Source: Siphonodentalium dalli | Taxonomy: Eukaryota; Mollusca; Scaphopoda; Gadilida; Siphonodentaliidae | Assembly: GCA_032622095.1 (NCBI GenBank) | Contig: CP136062.1 | Location: 139,210,351-139,274,350, forward strand | DNA length: 64,000 nucleotides | Direction: 5' to 3' | Shown: positions 12,110 through 26,300 of the stretch, in pieces | Position numbering within the stretch: the first letter of the stretch is position 1 | Layout: each line of letters starts with the position of its first letter | Made by a program: the position numbers and the translations under genes | Notes under the pieces: generated by a model | The model's database searches: none | Told to the model about the DNA's origin: nothing | Seen by the model: the letters and a program-made list of their open reading frames with translations, nothing else

Positions 12110-12430
12110 AGTGGAATTTTCTCAAAATTGAATATGATTGAAAATGTGAGTATATTATAGTTATTAGATGAGATATGTTCTATTAGAGAGACATATATCG
12201 TAAAAGCTACCATATTAAAATTCTCATAGCAGCTTTAAAACTTTGTACTACACAATTATGTGCCGTTTAGTTTTGACACACACTCAGTGTATAACAGATT
12301 TAAAAACTGCTGCCAAATTTTTGTTATGTGGTACCCTTTGCGGGTTATGTGTCCCCAATATAACACATCTCTTCTAATAACTATGATACACTCACATGTT
12401 CATTGCTATTCAGTGTTGATGAAATTCCAC
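12110..12430. mobile_element. Foldback element just upstream of the P-loop exon
   Basis: The left arm (agtggaattttctc ... gtgagtatattatagttattaga) is inverted on the right (tctaataactatgatacactcac ... gatgaaattccac). The arms are about 80 bp and diverged. It lies within about 160 bp of the exon acceptor at 12586. Confidence 0.6.
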
Positions 12431-12586
12431 CGATAAATATGGCATGTGTCATTTCTACACAATTTTGTTTAAGATCAAATTTAAAACATATTGTGTAGAA
12501 TTTATACACATTTGTTCCAAGGATGTAATATTATTAAGGAGGTTCTAATTAGCCAACACCGCTTAACCTTTTGTGTTTTCTCACAG

Positions 12587-12771
12587 GTGGTGCCAGCTCA
12601 GGAAAGAGCACATTCATCAAACAGATGCGATTTCACTTCGGCGATGGGTACCCGGATGCTGAGCGGAAGAAACACACCGGCCAGGTCCGCAGTAACCTCA
12701 CAGATGTCTTGCATATTATATCACTACACATGAAGGCCTTAGGCATCGATTACGCTGAACCGTCCGTGGCA
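12587..12771 (+). CDS. G-alpha exon with P-loop (first exon found)
   Basis: The acceptor is tctcacag at 12579-12586 and the donor is GTGAGT at 12772. The exon enters with two bases completing a Gly codon (G|GT), the same phase as in other animal G-alpha genes, and ends in phase 0. It encodes about 61 residues: the G1 loop GGASSGKST (Lys at 12604-12606), then [11 protein letters not shown] (alpha-1), linker 1, and alpha-A of the helical domain ending [12 protein letters not shown]. At 185 nt it equals the sum of the 43- and 142-nt exons of GNAI genes, so one intron present in vertebrates is absent here. The usual GAGESGKS is changed at three positions. An open frame continues past the donor, but that part is the translation of a MITE. 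Confidence 0.92.
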
Positions 12772-15700
12772 GTGAGTATACTCTACATCTACAGTAATAC
12801 CCTACATAATCGACTCCTTAACCACAGCAGAATTATGGGTAATTTTTCAGGATTTAGACGGAAATATGGCTTGTTGCCATGTCAACAAGCCATATTTCCG
12901 ACTAAATCCTGAAAATTACCCATAATTCTGCTGTGGTTAAGGAGTCGATTTTTCAGGATTTAGTCGGAAATATGGCTTGTTGCCATTCATCGGAAAGCTC
13001 TCAGAAATATGGCTGGTTGCCATTCATGTGAAAGCTCTCAGTGAGAGCTTTCCGATGAATGGCAACAAGCCATATTTCCGACTAAATCCTGAAAAATTAC
13101 CCATAATTCTGCTGTGGTTAAGGGGTCGATTTTTCAGGATTTAGTCGGAAATATGGCTTGTTGCCATTCATCGGAAAGCTCTCAGTGAGAACTTTCTGAT
13201 GAATGGCAACAAGCCATATTTCCGACTAAATCCTGAAAAATTACCCATAATTCTGCTGTGGTTAAGGAGTCGATTATTTGGGGCATTACTGTAGATCGTG
13301 TCATGAATGTGTAGTCTGATGGTTAGTATAGGCCCGTAGCACATTGGATTCCATGGAACGAGCTGATCCCTATATATTGGTGATGTCTTCTTGGAACAAG
13401 TTGAAACAAATAATCATAAAATCAACGTTTGGCTGCTATCAGTCATTTTGGGTTCAACGAGCACAGATGATGCCAAGAGTCTGCTCTGGCAACGCCAATT
13501 GATACCATATTCCTCCAGTTCAAAACCGGGAACTTTGTGACAGAAAAAATAGCATATGTAACATATTTCTTATAATATTTATAGAATTGCACAGTAGGTG
13601 AAGATCCCAGCACGAGAATAAACGTTTTTGAGGCAAATTGTGTCAGTCGATTTGCGATAAACTTGAATTGACTAAAAGTCGACTAAATCAATAAATCTTT
13701 TAATCTCGTGCTGGGATCTTTACTAACTCTACTGTGAAATGCATTATTAAGGGACTGGTATTAACTAAGAAATACATTACTTGCGTTACTCTTTTTTATT
13801 TTTGAAGTTATGACATGGAATCTTATAATATTGAACATTTTACGTAGGTAAAATATATCTTATTTAAAGATGCATAATCCGAATTAACGCTCCCAAATTA
13901 CTATATCTTTGGCTTCGGGGGTAAAAAATATTTGATTCTAATCATGGAACCCACCCATCTAGCTCAGAGTGAACAGATATCGATTATTAATTTTTTTTTA
14001 TTTCCAGAGATATGTAATTTTTGGCGGCCTGGCAAAAAATCGTCAAGCCGAAGGTCTCGGACCAAATCGCGGATAAATATGAATAATTATAAAATCAAGT
14101 GGCTTTGGTGTTAGATATTTGACAATTCGGCCGAATTTCGTTGAACAAAATGTTGATAAATAACACATTATGTGCAATTTTATACTATAGTTGACTGTGG
14201 TTAGCATTATTTTTGGGCAACTAAACGATTCTGATAACTGAAGCGGCAGTTCATAAAATGTTGTTGTTGTTGTTGTTGTTGTTGTTGTCGTCGTTGTAGT
14301 TGTAGTTGGAATCTGATGATATGGGGACCATCGAATCGGAATTAGTACCTTCAATACTTGTTCCTTAAGTAGTTCACAGTGGTGAAGATGCCATGCATCT
14401 TGATATTATATGATATTAGGCGAATTGTGTGAGCCAATTTATCTTTGCCTGGATGTAGTCCATTCTTATTTTTCGCGAAATCTTCATATATTAGCTCAGG
14501 ATGGGGATGCTGCCAAAAATACAGCCAGAAGTTCAAAGAGTGCATATATTTTTTGAACTGGTGGATATGATATATATGGGTGTAGCCAGAGTTGATTCAT
14601 GGCATGATACATATCCTCACATGTTGAACCCAATGACCGATAGAAGCCAAAAGTTTGATGTTATGGTTGCATGTATGACGCAACTTGTTCAAAGTCAATC
14701 AAAGAAGACATCATCTGTATGGATCTGTTTGCTCGACGAGTCTCAAGGCGCCATTCCGGTCGTAACATGGCCATTACGATAAGAAATGAGTTTAGCACTG
14801 ATCACGTCATGCTGAGTCCATTTTGATATAAAGCCACCTGATTCGCATCGAATTAGATATACATTTATAAAAAACACTTCTTAATAAACTAATCTTTATA
14901 CTAATCTTTAAAAACACTTCTTCAAATATCTGCGTTATTTAGTCACCATTAAAAGGCACGGGCGGCGTTCGTTACAGAAATATTCATATTTGTTCAAATC
15001 CCATCAACGGAAGGAATATTAAAAAATATATAGTTTTGTTCATAATCAGCGCGTCAATAGTATATTGTCGCCAAGACGTACGATGGTGTACGTAAACAAG
15101 AACCTGCTCGTGTTACAGAAGTTTTGCTTCTGTTTACATAACACAACGCAATTCTATCGGTTAATCACACACAAATGACATGAACGCTCTTTATTATTTC
15201 CATATCAGGAAAAGAGTAACAAATAACGCTCTTTATGTTTACCATATCCGGATATTAACAAAAGCCAGGCTCTGCAACGTTTTTAGCTTTTGTTTACATA
15301 ACAAAGGGAAAACATTTGACAATAACATACTGTTTATGCCATATTTCTGATTGGTAAAAGAACAAGGTCTGTCTATATTTTACTATATTCTTTCTGTTTA
15401 TGGTGGTTTTTGACGGAGCTGAATATTTTAACAGCATACCCACCGCCAACGCCGCCCGTATCTTTAATCCTCGATTAATCCTATAATCAATCTTAATATA
15501 TCTTGATCAGGGATGGGACGACTACATGCCTAAAGTATTTGATTACAATACAAATACTTTCCTATTTGATGATTACCAATACAATACAAATACTTGATGT
15601 ATTTTATTACAAATACAATACTTTTTTACAGTAATCAAATACTTTTTGATTACATTAAGATGATGTTCAGACTGATGGTGATACTGAACGTAGCCCAACT

Positions 15701-18700
15701 CTTGGTGAAAGCGCTTCCTATTTAGGATTCCCCATATAACCGAAATGGTTATCTATTGATCGTGGTTCTAAGCCCGACATGCGCGAAAATAGGAACACAT
15801 TTGACGCAATGGACACATCATACTGAACCAGTGTCTCATATACAATATAATATATTCATATATGCATTCGTTTTCAGAAGATGAGTGATATCGTTTCGAT
15901 GTCATGATAAGTAGATGTAGTTACACACATATCATTGACAGGTTCTCATGGAAGAAACAAAGGACAAGTTTCCGAAAATAACTATGACGTACCTACTGAG
16001 TCAGATATCGGAAGAGGAGGAGACAATATCACGAAATGGTCGGGATAAATCCCCCAGCTGCAGACGACATGGGAACGGCGCACCGGAAGTGACACATAAA
16101 GATCTCAATGACATCAACAAAATATGGCGAGATAAAGGAGTTCAGCTGTGCTACTCCAGGAAAAAAGATTGGGAGAAGGAGCAACTCTCAGAATCCGAAC
16201 AACAGTATGCTATAATTATTTTACATGAATTGCATTAGGCTAAAATTATATATAATAATTTATTTTTGTAAATTATTCGAATTTATCATCATGGTATAAC
16301 AAATTGGAAAAGTTGTGTGTCGTATTTACATGAATTTAATCTTAATTGGTAAAGTAGATTCGTATTAACTCGTTCTATACTGATGGATTGTACACTTCAG
16401 TTATACAAGTATACATTGGAACGGTCTATTAATTTCCATATGGGTGGGGGTGTTCAGGTAATAAAAGCAGACGGCAGACAGATGAAAATATAGTACAAGT
16501 GCAGAAGGATTTCATATTCTTTGGTGGGAAATTTTCAGATGATATGTTCAACAAACGACCTATGTTATCTGAACGTCCGTGAGTTATTAGTATATAAAGT
16601 GATAAGCGCCACTCTTTACTATTTCAACAACACGATCTCGATGATTGGTCAGTGTGTGTGCGAACCGAGACTATAATTATCTAGAACAGCTACACGCGTG
16701 ACACTCTGGTACAAATAGCAGAGAACCACAGTGCTGTCATAGTTTAGTTTAAACATATTTATTTGTCTAATTTATGTAACATATTATATATGACACAAAC
16801 ATTGTATATACAGACAATGGGATTGGAGGACAAGTGCTGACTCACTTATGGGTACCCCCTCTCCCATAAAGTGCTGTCATGAATATTACGTCAGCTAAAT
16901 AGGATGAAGATAACACTCTTTTATCGAAGCTTTCAGCCACAAGTATATTTCTGAACAATTATATTTTGCACGCATAAAATACATCAATTGAACAACATAC
17001 TCAACGTCAGTGTCATCCAATCACAAATCGCGATATGAGCCAATCAGAAGATAGTTACATGTCGTTGCGCGGAATTTGTGGTTGGTTGACACTGACGTAA
17101 TGTGTTTAAGTAGTGTGATTCCCTGTTATTTGCTGCAGACTATATATGAACCACCCAGGCCTATAGCTGTTATAGCGAATAAAAATCTGAATTAACACTG
17201 TATATGATTGTTAAAAATATGATTTCACCTACGCCCGTGCACGACATGTGGAAGAAGGGTGGGATAGAAAAATGCATCAACACCTCTGGGTAACTCGCCA
17301 AACTCCAATCTTCTCACCTCTCTCTCTCTATATCACATCGATCATCTCGGGCCCATTTACTCTCTTGCGTAGCTGTTATAGATGGTCTGTGTTCACCCAG
17401 ATTGACGATTGGTCAACTGACAATTTTTGTCTTAAGAGTTTGCCTCCCGCGAAAGAATATGTTGTGTACTCGCAGCATTTAATTATTGCCACTAACCACA
17501 AATGAAGCAGTTGGGCCACACATAATTATGACGATACTGTTGGTGTACGGTGTAATTGTTCCATCCCGAAACACACCATGACCACTGTATTATAAGTTGA
17601 ATCGAGACCGCCTGGCGAGTAATTGAAGTCACAATAAAGGGTATGATATGTGCATCTGAAATGCAAATATTTCATCGTGGGAGTGAGAAATAATTTCTGG
17701 TACAAAAAAAAGGTAATTGGATCGCTGTCGTATATCTCTACTATATATGCTTTGAACAAATCGCACGAGTCCCACATTCGCTGTTACCCCGTCAGCTGTC
17801 GTATTCCATAAGAAAGCTAGCCATGACAACCATTCGTGCGTGTCAATGGTCTCACGGTCTTCAGACGTAGTTCAATTATGAGATGGGAGATATAATAGAT
17901 GGTGATGCGCAGTGCCAAATCACAAATCGAACGTTATCATCAAATAATTTCTATTTTAGATTCATATTGGCCAATCATGGCTCGGCACAATCAAATAAAC
18001 ACTATCATTCTGTGATCATAGAAATGTGTCCTCCACTCATTTATACCGGAAAACGGCGTCATATAAAACGCCACAAATGAACCAATCAAATCTCAGATCG
18101 ATGGAGTGTTCGGGCCTGGGGTCCGATAATAATATCCGGAGTCCATGACTTGTCATAAAGAAGAATGACGAGCACTTTCTCGGGGGCAGAAACATCGATA
18201 TTGTTATAACCTATGTTATCAGAGTAAGCTAAAGAGAATGGAGCCTTCGGGAATTCTGTCTGATATCGCATCGAGATTTATGGATGTCTTTAATTCATAC
18301 ATGAATGCCCATAATGCTTCTGATGGGTCTGATTGATTTTGCTCCCCGAAGGGCAATGATGGCCAGTGATACAGTTGACCCCGGGAGAATGCTGCTTTGC
18401 GAATGTCAATGTTCGTGAGCACCAAGCTCACGGGTACAATCTCCGATCAGTATTATGGGTTTACATTTGCAACTTATTGAGCAAATCTGGAAGACATACA
18501 TGATATAGGGTTCTTTGTTTGCCGACTTGCCGTTGTGTCAGCCATGTCGGTTTATTATCTTATTCGATCTACAGTTCCGATACAAATTCCGATACTGATG
18601 TGACCTCGCGTAAAAATGGATTCGCGATATTAACATGACAATCCTTGATGTGTTTTGTGTACCAGTTGCAATTTAGCCACACATTAGATCGCTGATGGCC

Positions 18701-20287
18701 ACATCTGGATCTTAATTTCCCCGATAATTTCTAGTTCACAAATTTCTGCGACGAATGTTACCCAGATAGCCAATATCGGTGCAGCGCCGACTTTAAATTA
18801 AATATGGATCTGTCTGGTGATTTTCCGTATATACAACGGATGTATATATTAGGAAGGATTATGTGTCCGATGAGATTATCGAGTTCCCGTCATCGGTATC
18901 ACGATGCGCCATCCGATGCGGTCAGACGAAGAAAGCTTCCTCCTTAACAACAAACTAGACCCTAGCAGAGACTGCAGTGATTTCAGACGCCATGCGATGG
19001 GCGAGATATATCGACCGATTTATCATGGTTGATTTGCGTCTAGTCGACTTAGTCGCCTGGGATCAATATAGCAACATGCTATCGATCACTGACGATTTCG
19101 ATGAGACTCGTGGCTAAATCTCTGCCCATGTATATGCCCCCATAACAAAACTGTAAGGAAGGGTTCTTACCGCTCGCTATACGATGATCTAATTACTGCC
19201 ACCGCATATTCGTTTATTTTTCTTACATTTTGGTATAGATGTTTTGTCAGTTAAAAATAAATCCGTATTATTTTGAACTAAAGTGTCCATATCCGATTGA
19301 AAATTGTACGGAACTGTCAAATTATATTCGTAAATTATCCGATAAACAAGTTATACACATTGAAATTGGTTGTCAAGAACCAGCTAATGGTACTTTGTTA
19401 GTGTTTTTTGGGGTTTTTTTTTTTGGTGGCATTTTTCTAGCATGTATATATCGCCCCATTGATCATGGTTGGTCACATCAATATACCAACATGCTAGCGA
19501 TCATTAACGATTTCGATACGACTCGTGGCTACAAATATCCATGGGTCCCCCATAATTAGCCGACCACAAGGAAGTTCTTTCCCTCGCTAAACTTGTCAGT
19601 CTACTGCTTTTACTTATTCATATAATGTATTTTGTCATTTTCTAGCAGCAGTGTATATGTCGACCCATGTATCATGGTTGATCACATCAATATACCAAGT
19701 TACCAACATACAATCGATCACTGACGATTTCGATACGATTATTCCTAAAAAAAAATTCTGACATTTTATTACAGACTTTTTGATGTTCCGAATCTGAACA
19801 AAACTAATGGTACATTGTTTAGTTGTTTGTTTTCTTTTCTTTTCTTTCTTTCTGTGACAGTGGAAGTGGATATCGACCCTTTTATCCCGGTTATTTTCCG
19901 TATAGTCGCCTGGGATCAATATACCCTGCAACACGCTTCCGATGACTGGCGATTTCGAGACAGCTCGTCGCTATAAATACGTATGCATGTGTCCCCCATA
20001 ATTAGCCGAACCTGAACTGCAGGAGGAGTTATTTCCCTTGCATGCTACGTTGGTCTGATTATAATGTAACCGACGGTCTCGGACAAAATTGCGGATGAAG
20101 ATGGATAACTCTAAAATCAAGTGGTAATATGACAACATTTCGTGATACTCAAGTGATAATACGGCCATATTTCGTTGAACAACATGTTGAAAACACGTTT
20201 GGGAAATTTTATACCATAGTTGACAGTGGTTAGCATTATTTTGTTGTAATTAATCGATTCTAATAACTAAATCGTATTTTGAAGAAA

Positions 20288-20318
<31 letters not shown>

Positions 20319-23300
20319 GTTGTTGTTGTTGTTGTGGTTGTAACTTGAAGATATGGGAATCGGATTGAATACCTTTACAATTAATTCTGCATGCATTATA
20401 TTGATAAAATAAACTGTCCATATTCAATTTGAAATTGTCCGGATCTGATCCAATTAGTCGGAAAATGGTTCGTCGGCAACACCGCGCTGTTTAGTCAGAA
20501 GTAAAATTAAAACACGTTTTCGATACGAGCTATAGGAATAGCTTTCGCTAATTGTCATAATAAAGTGATGTGAAACACTCTGGTATGGTTATCAAATATA
20601 AACGGAGCATAATCTTACTCAAAGTAGTAATTTTCACAAATAATATATCCAAATTGACAACACACACCGTCATTCTTATATAAATTAAATGCAGTGACTC
20701 TCGGTGGCGAAATCATTTTTATTAGTTTATCGCCGATAGTTGCGTCCCGAGTCGAGAAGTACATATTTACAGCTGTGCTTAGTTCAGACGATGTTTTCTA
20801 GGGAGTGTTACGGTCGATTTGCTTGAGCTTTTCGGCGATGTTAGTAGAATGTGGTTTTACTCCAGATGGCATAGCATAGCACCTGAATACTAACTTATCA
20901 GTTTCAAAACCCGAACAGGTCATAATATGTCTTTAACAACTTCAACTTGTAAAACATGTTCTCTTTTGTGTACTTAAGTTTGTTAAGTGTGAATCAGTTG
21001 AATTTATATGAAATTATAGACAAAAATGATTAAAATTGAATGCTACATATCAAGTCGTAACTGCATTATGATCCATTATCTCAGACAACCAGAACGCGTG
21101 CATGAATAATTCTCGTTTATGCATAATAATTGATTGACAGCCGTGGACAGCATCGCGTGTTCAGATTTCTGGCGACGCGGCAGAATATATTGGGATGTTA
21201 TAATGCTACACAATCTAAGTATAACTAGACCCAAGGTTTCATTACAGTCAATGTAAGTTTATTGAAATGAAAATATGGTTAGTTTTATTATTACTTGTTT
21301 GGGCAGGCACGTATGGCATTTTTTCCCTTTCGATCATTTTTTGTACCCACCCACCCCCACCGCCAATGTTTTTTCCGTTTTCGGCAGTTTTTCCGACCAT
21401 TTTTTGACACCCCCCCCCCCCTTTTAACACTAAAACCGATATTTGCGGGGGGAAATTCACTGTATATGAATTTGTGTGCATACTATTTATCATGGATGTT
21501 AACATGGACATGTAAATAGGAATGAGTCATTTTGAGGTCATTCGGCCAAAAAAACATGGCTGCCAGCGGCCATCTTGGATTTCAAAATTTGCAACAAAAT
21601 ACAACACGATAACTGCCTGCAGTCAGTTTACCAGTTAGAATTACATTATTTATCTCATTCAAAGTGGGTTTGTGAAGCCCAACTCATTGCCAAAACACTA
21701 AAAAAAAACAAGCAGAAAATGTTTTTTTAGTTGCGGAAAAAATTGCTTGTTGGTGGCTTTGATCACAAACCCACCCCGGCATACGTGTCGGAATGTTTTT
21801 TTCACCCCCCCCCCCCCCCTGGTTTGGGTGTTGAAACTGATAAGTTAGTATCCAGGTGCTATGCTATGCCATCTGGATGAATGCCACATTCTACTAACAT
21901 CGCTGAAAATCTCAAGCCAATCAACCGTACCACTCCCTAGGAAACATCGTCTGAACTACGCATAGTTGTAAATATTTACTTCTCGATTCGGGGCGCAACA
22001 CTCACTATCGGCGATAATCTAACAAAAATAATGTCGCCATCGAGAGTCATGCAAGATTATTCTCCGTTTCTATTTGAAACATCACATCACTTTAATTGAA
22101 TAATTATTTTGACGGTGACGTTGTGTGATACTTAGTATAGTATCTTGTTGCCCACATGTATTATATATATGCCCAACGCCAGATTGAGATTCACGTCTAT
22201 ATATATACGCGCTTATGAGAAAATGGCGTCTTCTTCTTCACAGCTTCGTATCCAACATGGACAGAATTTGCTCCAAAGATTACATTCCTAGTGTTCAAGA
22301 TATCTTGTATATACGGAAACCAACTCTAGGCGTACAGGAACACAAATTTAATATCGACAGTCTCATTTACAGGTGAGTATACACGCGTCAAAAATCACAG
22401 GTAAGGTGGTCGTATCAATGCCATATACACTGAGAAGTCCGGGAGTGTAGTACATGTAATATTGTGGTAGATTTAGGACTTCATAAGTTGTGTGCACAGG
22501 TGCATGATGTATCAATTATTATAAGGCAGATGAATGGTTTTCTAGTCTGATCCTTATTTACAAACAACAGAGTGTCGTGCATCTGACCATCCGACAAGAT
22601 CCACATGCTTTAAGATTATGACATTTGTTTCGTATCTTCTTGGATGCTCTCAATATGGATATTCTACAGAGCGGCAATATGTATGCGGTTGAGAAGTAAG
22701 AAGGAACTCGATGTTGGTCGATATTGGCCATGCTTATAAGCAAAGCTCACCGCGGGATTTAGTTCGGGATCCCGGTAGGATTTAGGTTGGGATCCCGGCG
22801 AATTTTAAGTCGGGATCCCAGGGGATTTAGATCGGGAACCCGGTGGGATTTAGGGTCTGAATTTAGGTCATAGCGGAATTTGGCCGTGATATGAACGGGA
22901 TTTTAGCGGAAATTTCGACGGGATTCTGTTTATGGTTTTTGGTGGGGGATTTTTTGCGATCCCGGCGAGATCCCGACCTGAATCCATTCGGGATTCCATA
23001 AAATCTCGATCAAAAATCCCGACGGGATCTCGGCGGAATCCCAACGGGATTCCCGGTGATATGTTCTAAGCGGACTATATTGACGTTTTTAACGTCGAGT
23101 TGTCAGGTTCTCATCACTAGATTTACACTAAATTGAATTGCATCATGACCAGAGCCGTGCTAGTGCTATATCATCTAGATAGTATCACCACACTGGCAAA
23201 ACGCTACGCCAAATATATTTCTTGACTGGGAATCTGATTCGACCCAGCTTCGCCGTCACTGGACGGTATTCATACGCCAGGTACATGTAGTTTGTAAACA

Positions 23301-26300
23301 TATATTATGCCCCCCCCCCTAACGCCACGCGAGAAGCCACATTAAACTAAAATTTTGAACCTATCTCTTAATACATTTATTAGCAGCTAAATACCAGAGG
23401 ACAGGAGCTCTGATAATTAAGTTATGTAGCTTGTGCCCGCACACACCTAACGGTATGTTTATAATAATATGCGTAATTTATATTGTATATTGTCGGTCAC
23501 AATAAATATGCTCAACAACATTATTATATTGTGCTATAATTGTAAAATATTGTAGGCAAAACGATTGAATCCCATATATATGGTGAATATATAAGTTATC
23601 ATAATAGTGGAGTAGATTAGTAAAATAATTGTTCACTTCGTGACTAAAGCATGAAATTTTGCACATTTATATATGTTCACATACCAATTGATATTAGATA
23701 TGGAGCCACGCTGAAATTTCACTTTAACCCCTCTTTTAAGGGGTTTTCCGAATCTAAAGAGCGTTTCGTGGTTATATAAATGTCACAATTAATCTTACTA
23801 TGGAATCTGCGCTTTGAAATTAGGCATATACAACAAGAATGACTCAGCACGATATAATGGCACATTTTTAGGGCGAAATTTGAACTCACCGTTCAAGATG
23901 ACTGTCAAAATGGCAGCCGTAAGTGGAACATTTGACGTTTTTTCACTGATATCTTCCAGACCAGTTTCTTCTGAATTGAACTGGTTCGGAAATGTGACTT
24001 TATTTAGTATTGTTAACTGGTCACTGGAGCAATGAAATATGACATTCGTGGGATCCCAGCCCCTTCCGATCCCTCAATAATTTGATTTAACAGAACGCGG
24101 TATGAAATTTCACAAAAAATCACCATAGGTATTCTAGTCATATTTCAACAAGAAATGAGCAGAACTGTGCAAAATAAGTGAGGCTTACCATTACTTATGA
24201 AAATGTCAACTCAGTGGAACCAAAATTGTCACTTTGGCTGACAATGGCTGTCAAATGACGGCTAAAATATGGAAAATGGTAAATATTGTCCCGTCGTGCC
24301 ACGCAATCGCTTGAAAGTTGTGGATGATGAATAAAATTGGCTGTTCTGTCATATATACATTGAATACTAACATTTATTATGCATCTTGGATACGTATTAC
24401 TATTACATTACCAAAATTATTGAAATTTTCTCTCGAAATCGGGAAAACAAAAACTTTTCAGGTTTGCACCATTTGTTCAAGTAAAATGGAATTATCTTTT
24501 GTGTTTATTGTTTTGATCCGTCTTAAATGCGTAGCACTGAAGTGTTTTTAGAAAAATATACTCAAGCTGGCTTTCAAAATGTCCACAAAATTTGGTAGAA
24601 AAATTGATATTTTCAAATGAGCAGAACTCTGAAACTGAACTGGCATAATTATGTGGCTACTCTGGCCAATAACATGTGCAACCATTATAGGTAAGTGGAT
24701 GTCAGACCAGGTAACACGTCTATCAGGAATCAGGGCGCTAAATGTGTTCTAGAGTCGGGGAGCGAGTACACAGTGGAAGGTAAAGGTGAAGGTAACTGAA
24801 GAATGACCTTCACGTGATACATGCGACACGTTATTAAAGGATGACATCGCGTTTATTTGATTTGTACATCATATCTAAATAATTTAAACTGGTGAATGAA
24901 TGGGGGAATGGATTTTTGTGAGCGGGAAATTTGTTTAACTAGCTGCTGTAGGTCTGGGTTTTTCCAGATCAAATTTGGCTGTGTGATAGCCCTGTCGTAC
25001 ACTTGGGGATTTTAAAAAGTAAACACATGACCTATGATTTTCATGCATTTTCGTGATCAACTGGTATCAATCTAGCTGGGTAAACATCACTGGTATGGCC
25101 TGCTGGCTTCACTTCAGTGAATTTGGCCGAAACGTTAACACTGTCGCCTATGGGAAACCATTTAGTTCAGTGATTCCATCAGGTTAGGTGTCTCAACACC
25201 TATTATTCTAGAATGACAGAGAAATAGCCAACTTAAAACACTGGCGGTGGACCAGATGACCTTTTAGAAATTTAAACAAAGAGATGAGTAAAATAAAACT
25301 GCTTAATAACATTAAATTCTGGGTCATTGGCATCAAGATTGATTTACTAATGTCAGAAAAACAGTTTCCTCCATTATGCATATAAACGGCCACCAAGATG
25401 AAGAACTCTCTGAAATTACATCCCAATCGATTAACATATGCTTATTATTATGGAAAGTGAGAGCCACCAAAGGTCCAACTGCACTACTCACCCCTGACCA
25501 TACAATCGTGTTATATTTTCATAAACACCACACAAATGACCATGCAGCCACTCGCTTTATATACATACACATCACCCACGACCATACAAGGAGACTTGGG
25601 TTTACCCGTAAACCACACACATGACTATACAGCCATGAGTCAACCATCCAGGTACACCTGTACATGGAGTGACAGTACGCTAATGATTGTTGAAGTGTAT
25701 ATGCATACCTGGAGTATAGCTGGATTGTCATTGGTGGTATGTGGGTATATATATGGAGTGTCCTTGTGGTCATGGTTGTATATGTGATGTATATTCATCT
25801 CTGTCGTGGCTGTATCATCATTGGTGGATGTATAGGTATACATATAATAGCTGTATGATCATGGATGGGGTGATTGAGTATACATCGAGTGGATGAATTG
25901 TCATGGGCGATGTATATAATTATTATGTGTAAATCTGGAGGGTACGAATGGTCGTGCGGTGTTTTGGTATATTCATTGGTGAGGTGTATATGTATATCTG
26001 GATTGACCTTATGGTCATGAGTGGGGTGTATATGTATATCTTGAGTGGGTATATGGTCATGGGTGCGAAGAAAATGTAGACAGGAGTGACTGTATGGCCA
26101 ATGGTGAGGTACTGTGCGCGGTATTGCTATATCTAGAAGGTATGTATGGTCAATGGTGAGGTGTCGATGTATACCTGGAGTGATTCTATGATAGGCATTG
26201 GTGGGGTGTGTATGTACATTGTATATATGTATTGGCTATATGGGTGTGGTCAATATGTACACATGGTGTGATCGTATGGCCAATGGTGAGGTGAAGTTGT

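Noticed and set aside
12772-12912. Read-through of the P-loop exon into a longer protein
   Set aside because: The continuation is the translation of a family A MITE; a consensus donor lies at 12772 and the next exon joins in phase.
17526-18431. Minus-strand frames with protein-like composition, considered as a decayed receptor exon
   Set aside because: They are repeatedly frameshifted with no recognisable motif and no splice sites in register; kept only as an unassigned stretch.
22223-22310. ATGGCGTCTTC just upstream of the switch-I exon as an alternative start
   Set aside because: It is out of frame with the exon and overlaps the polypyrimidine tract and acceptor; the frame stops soon after.
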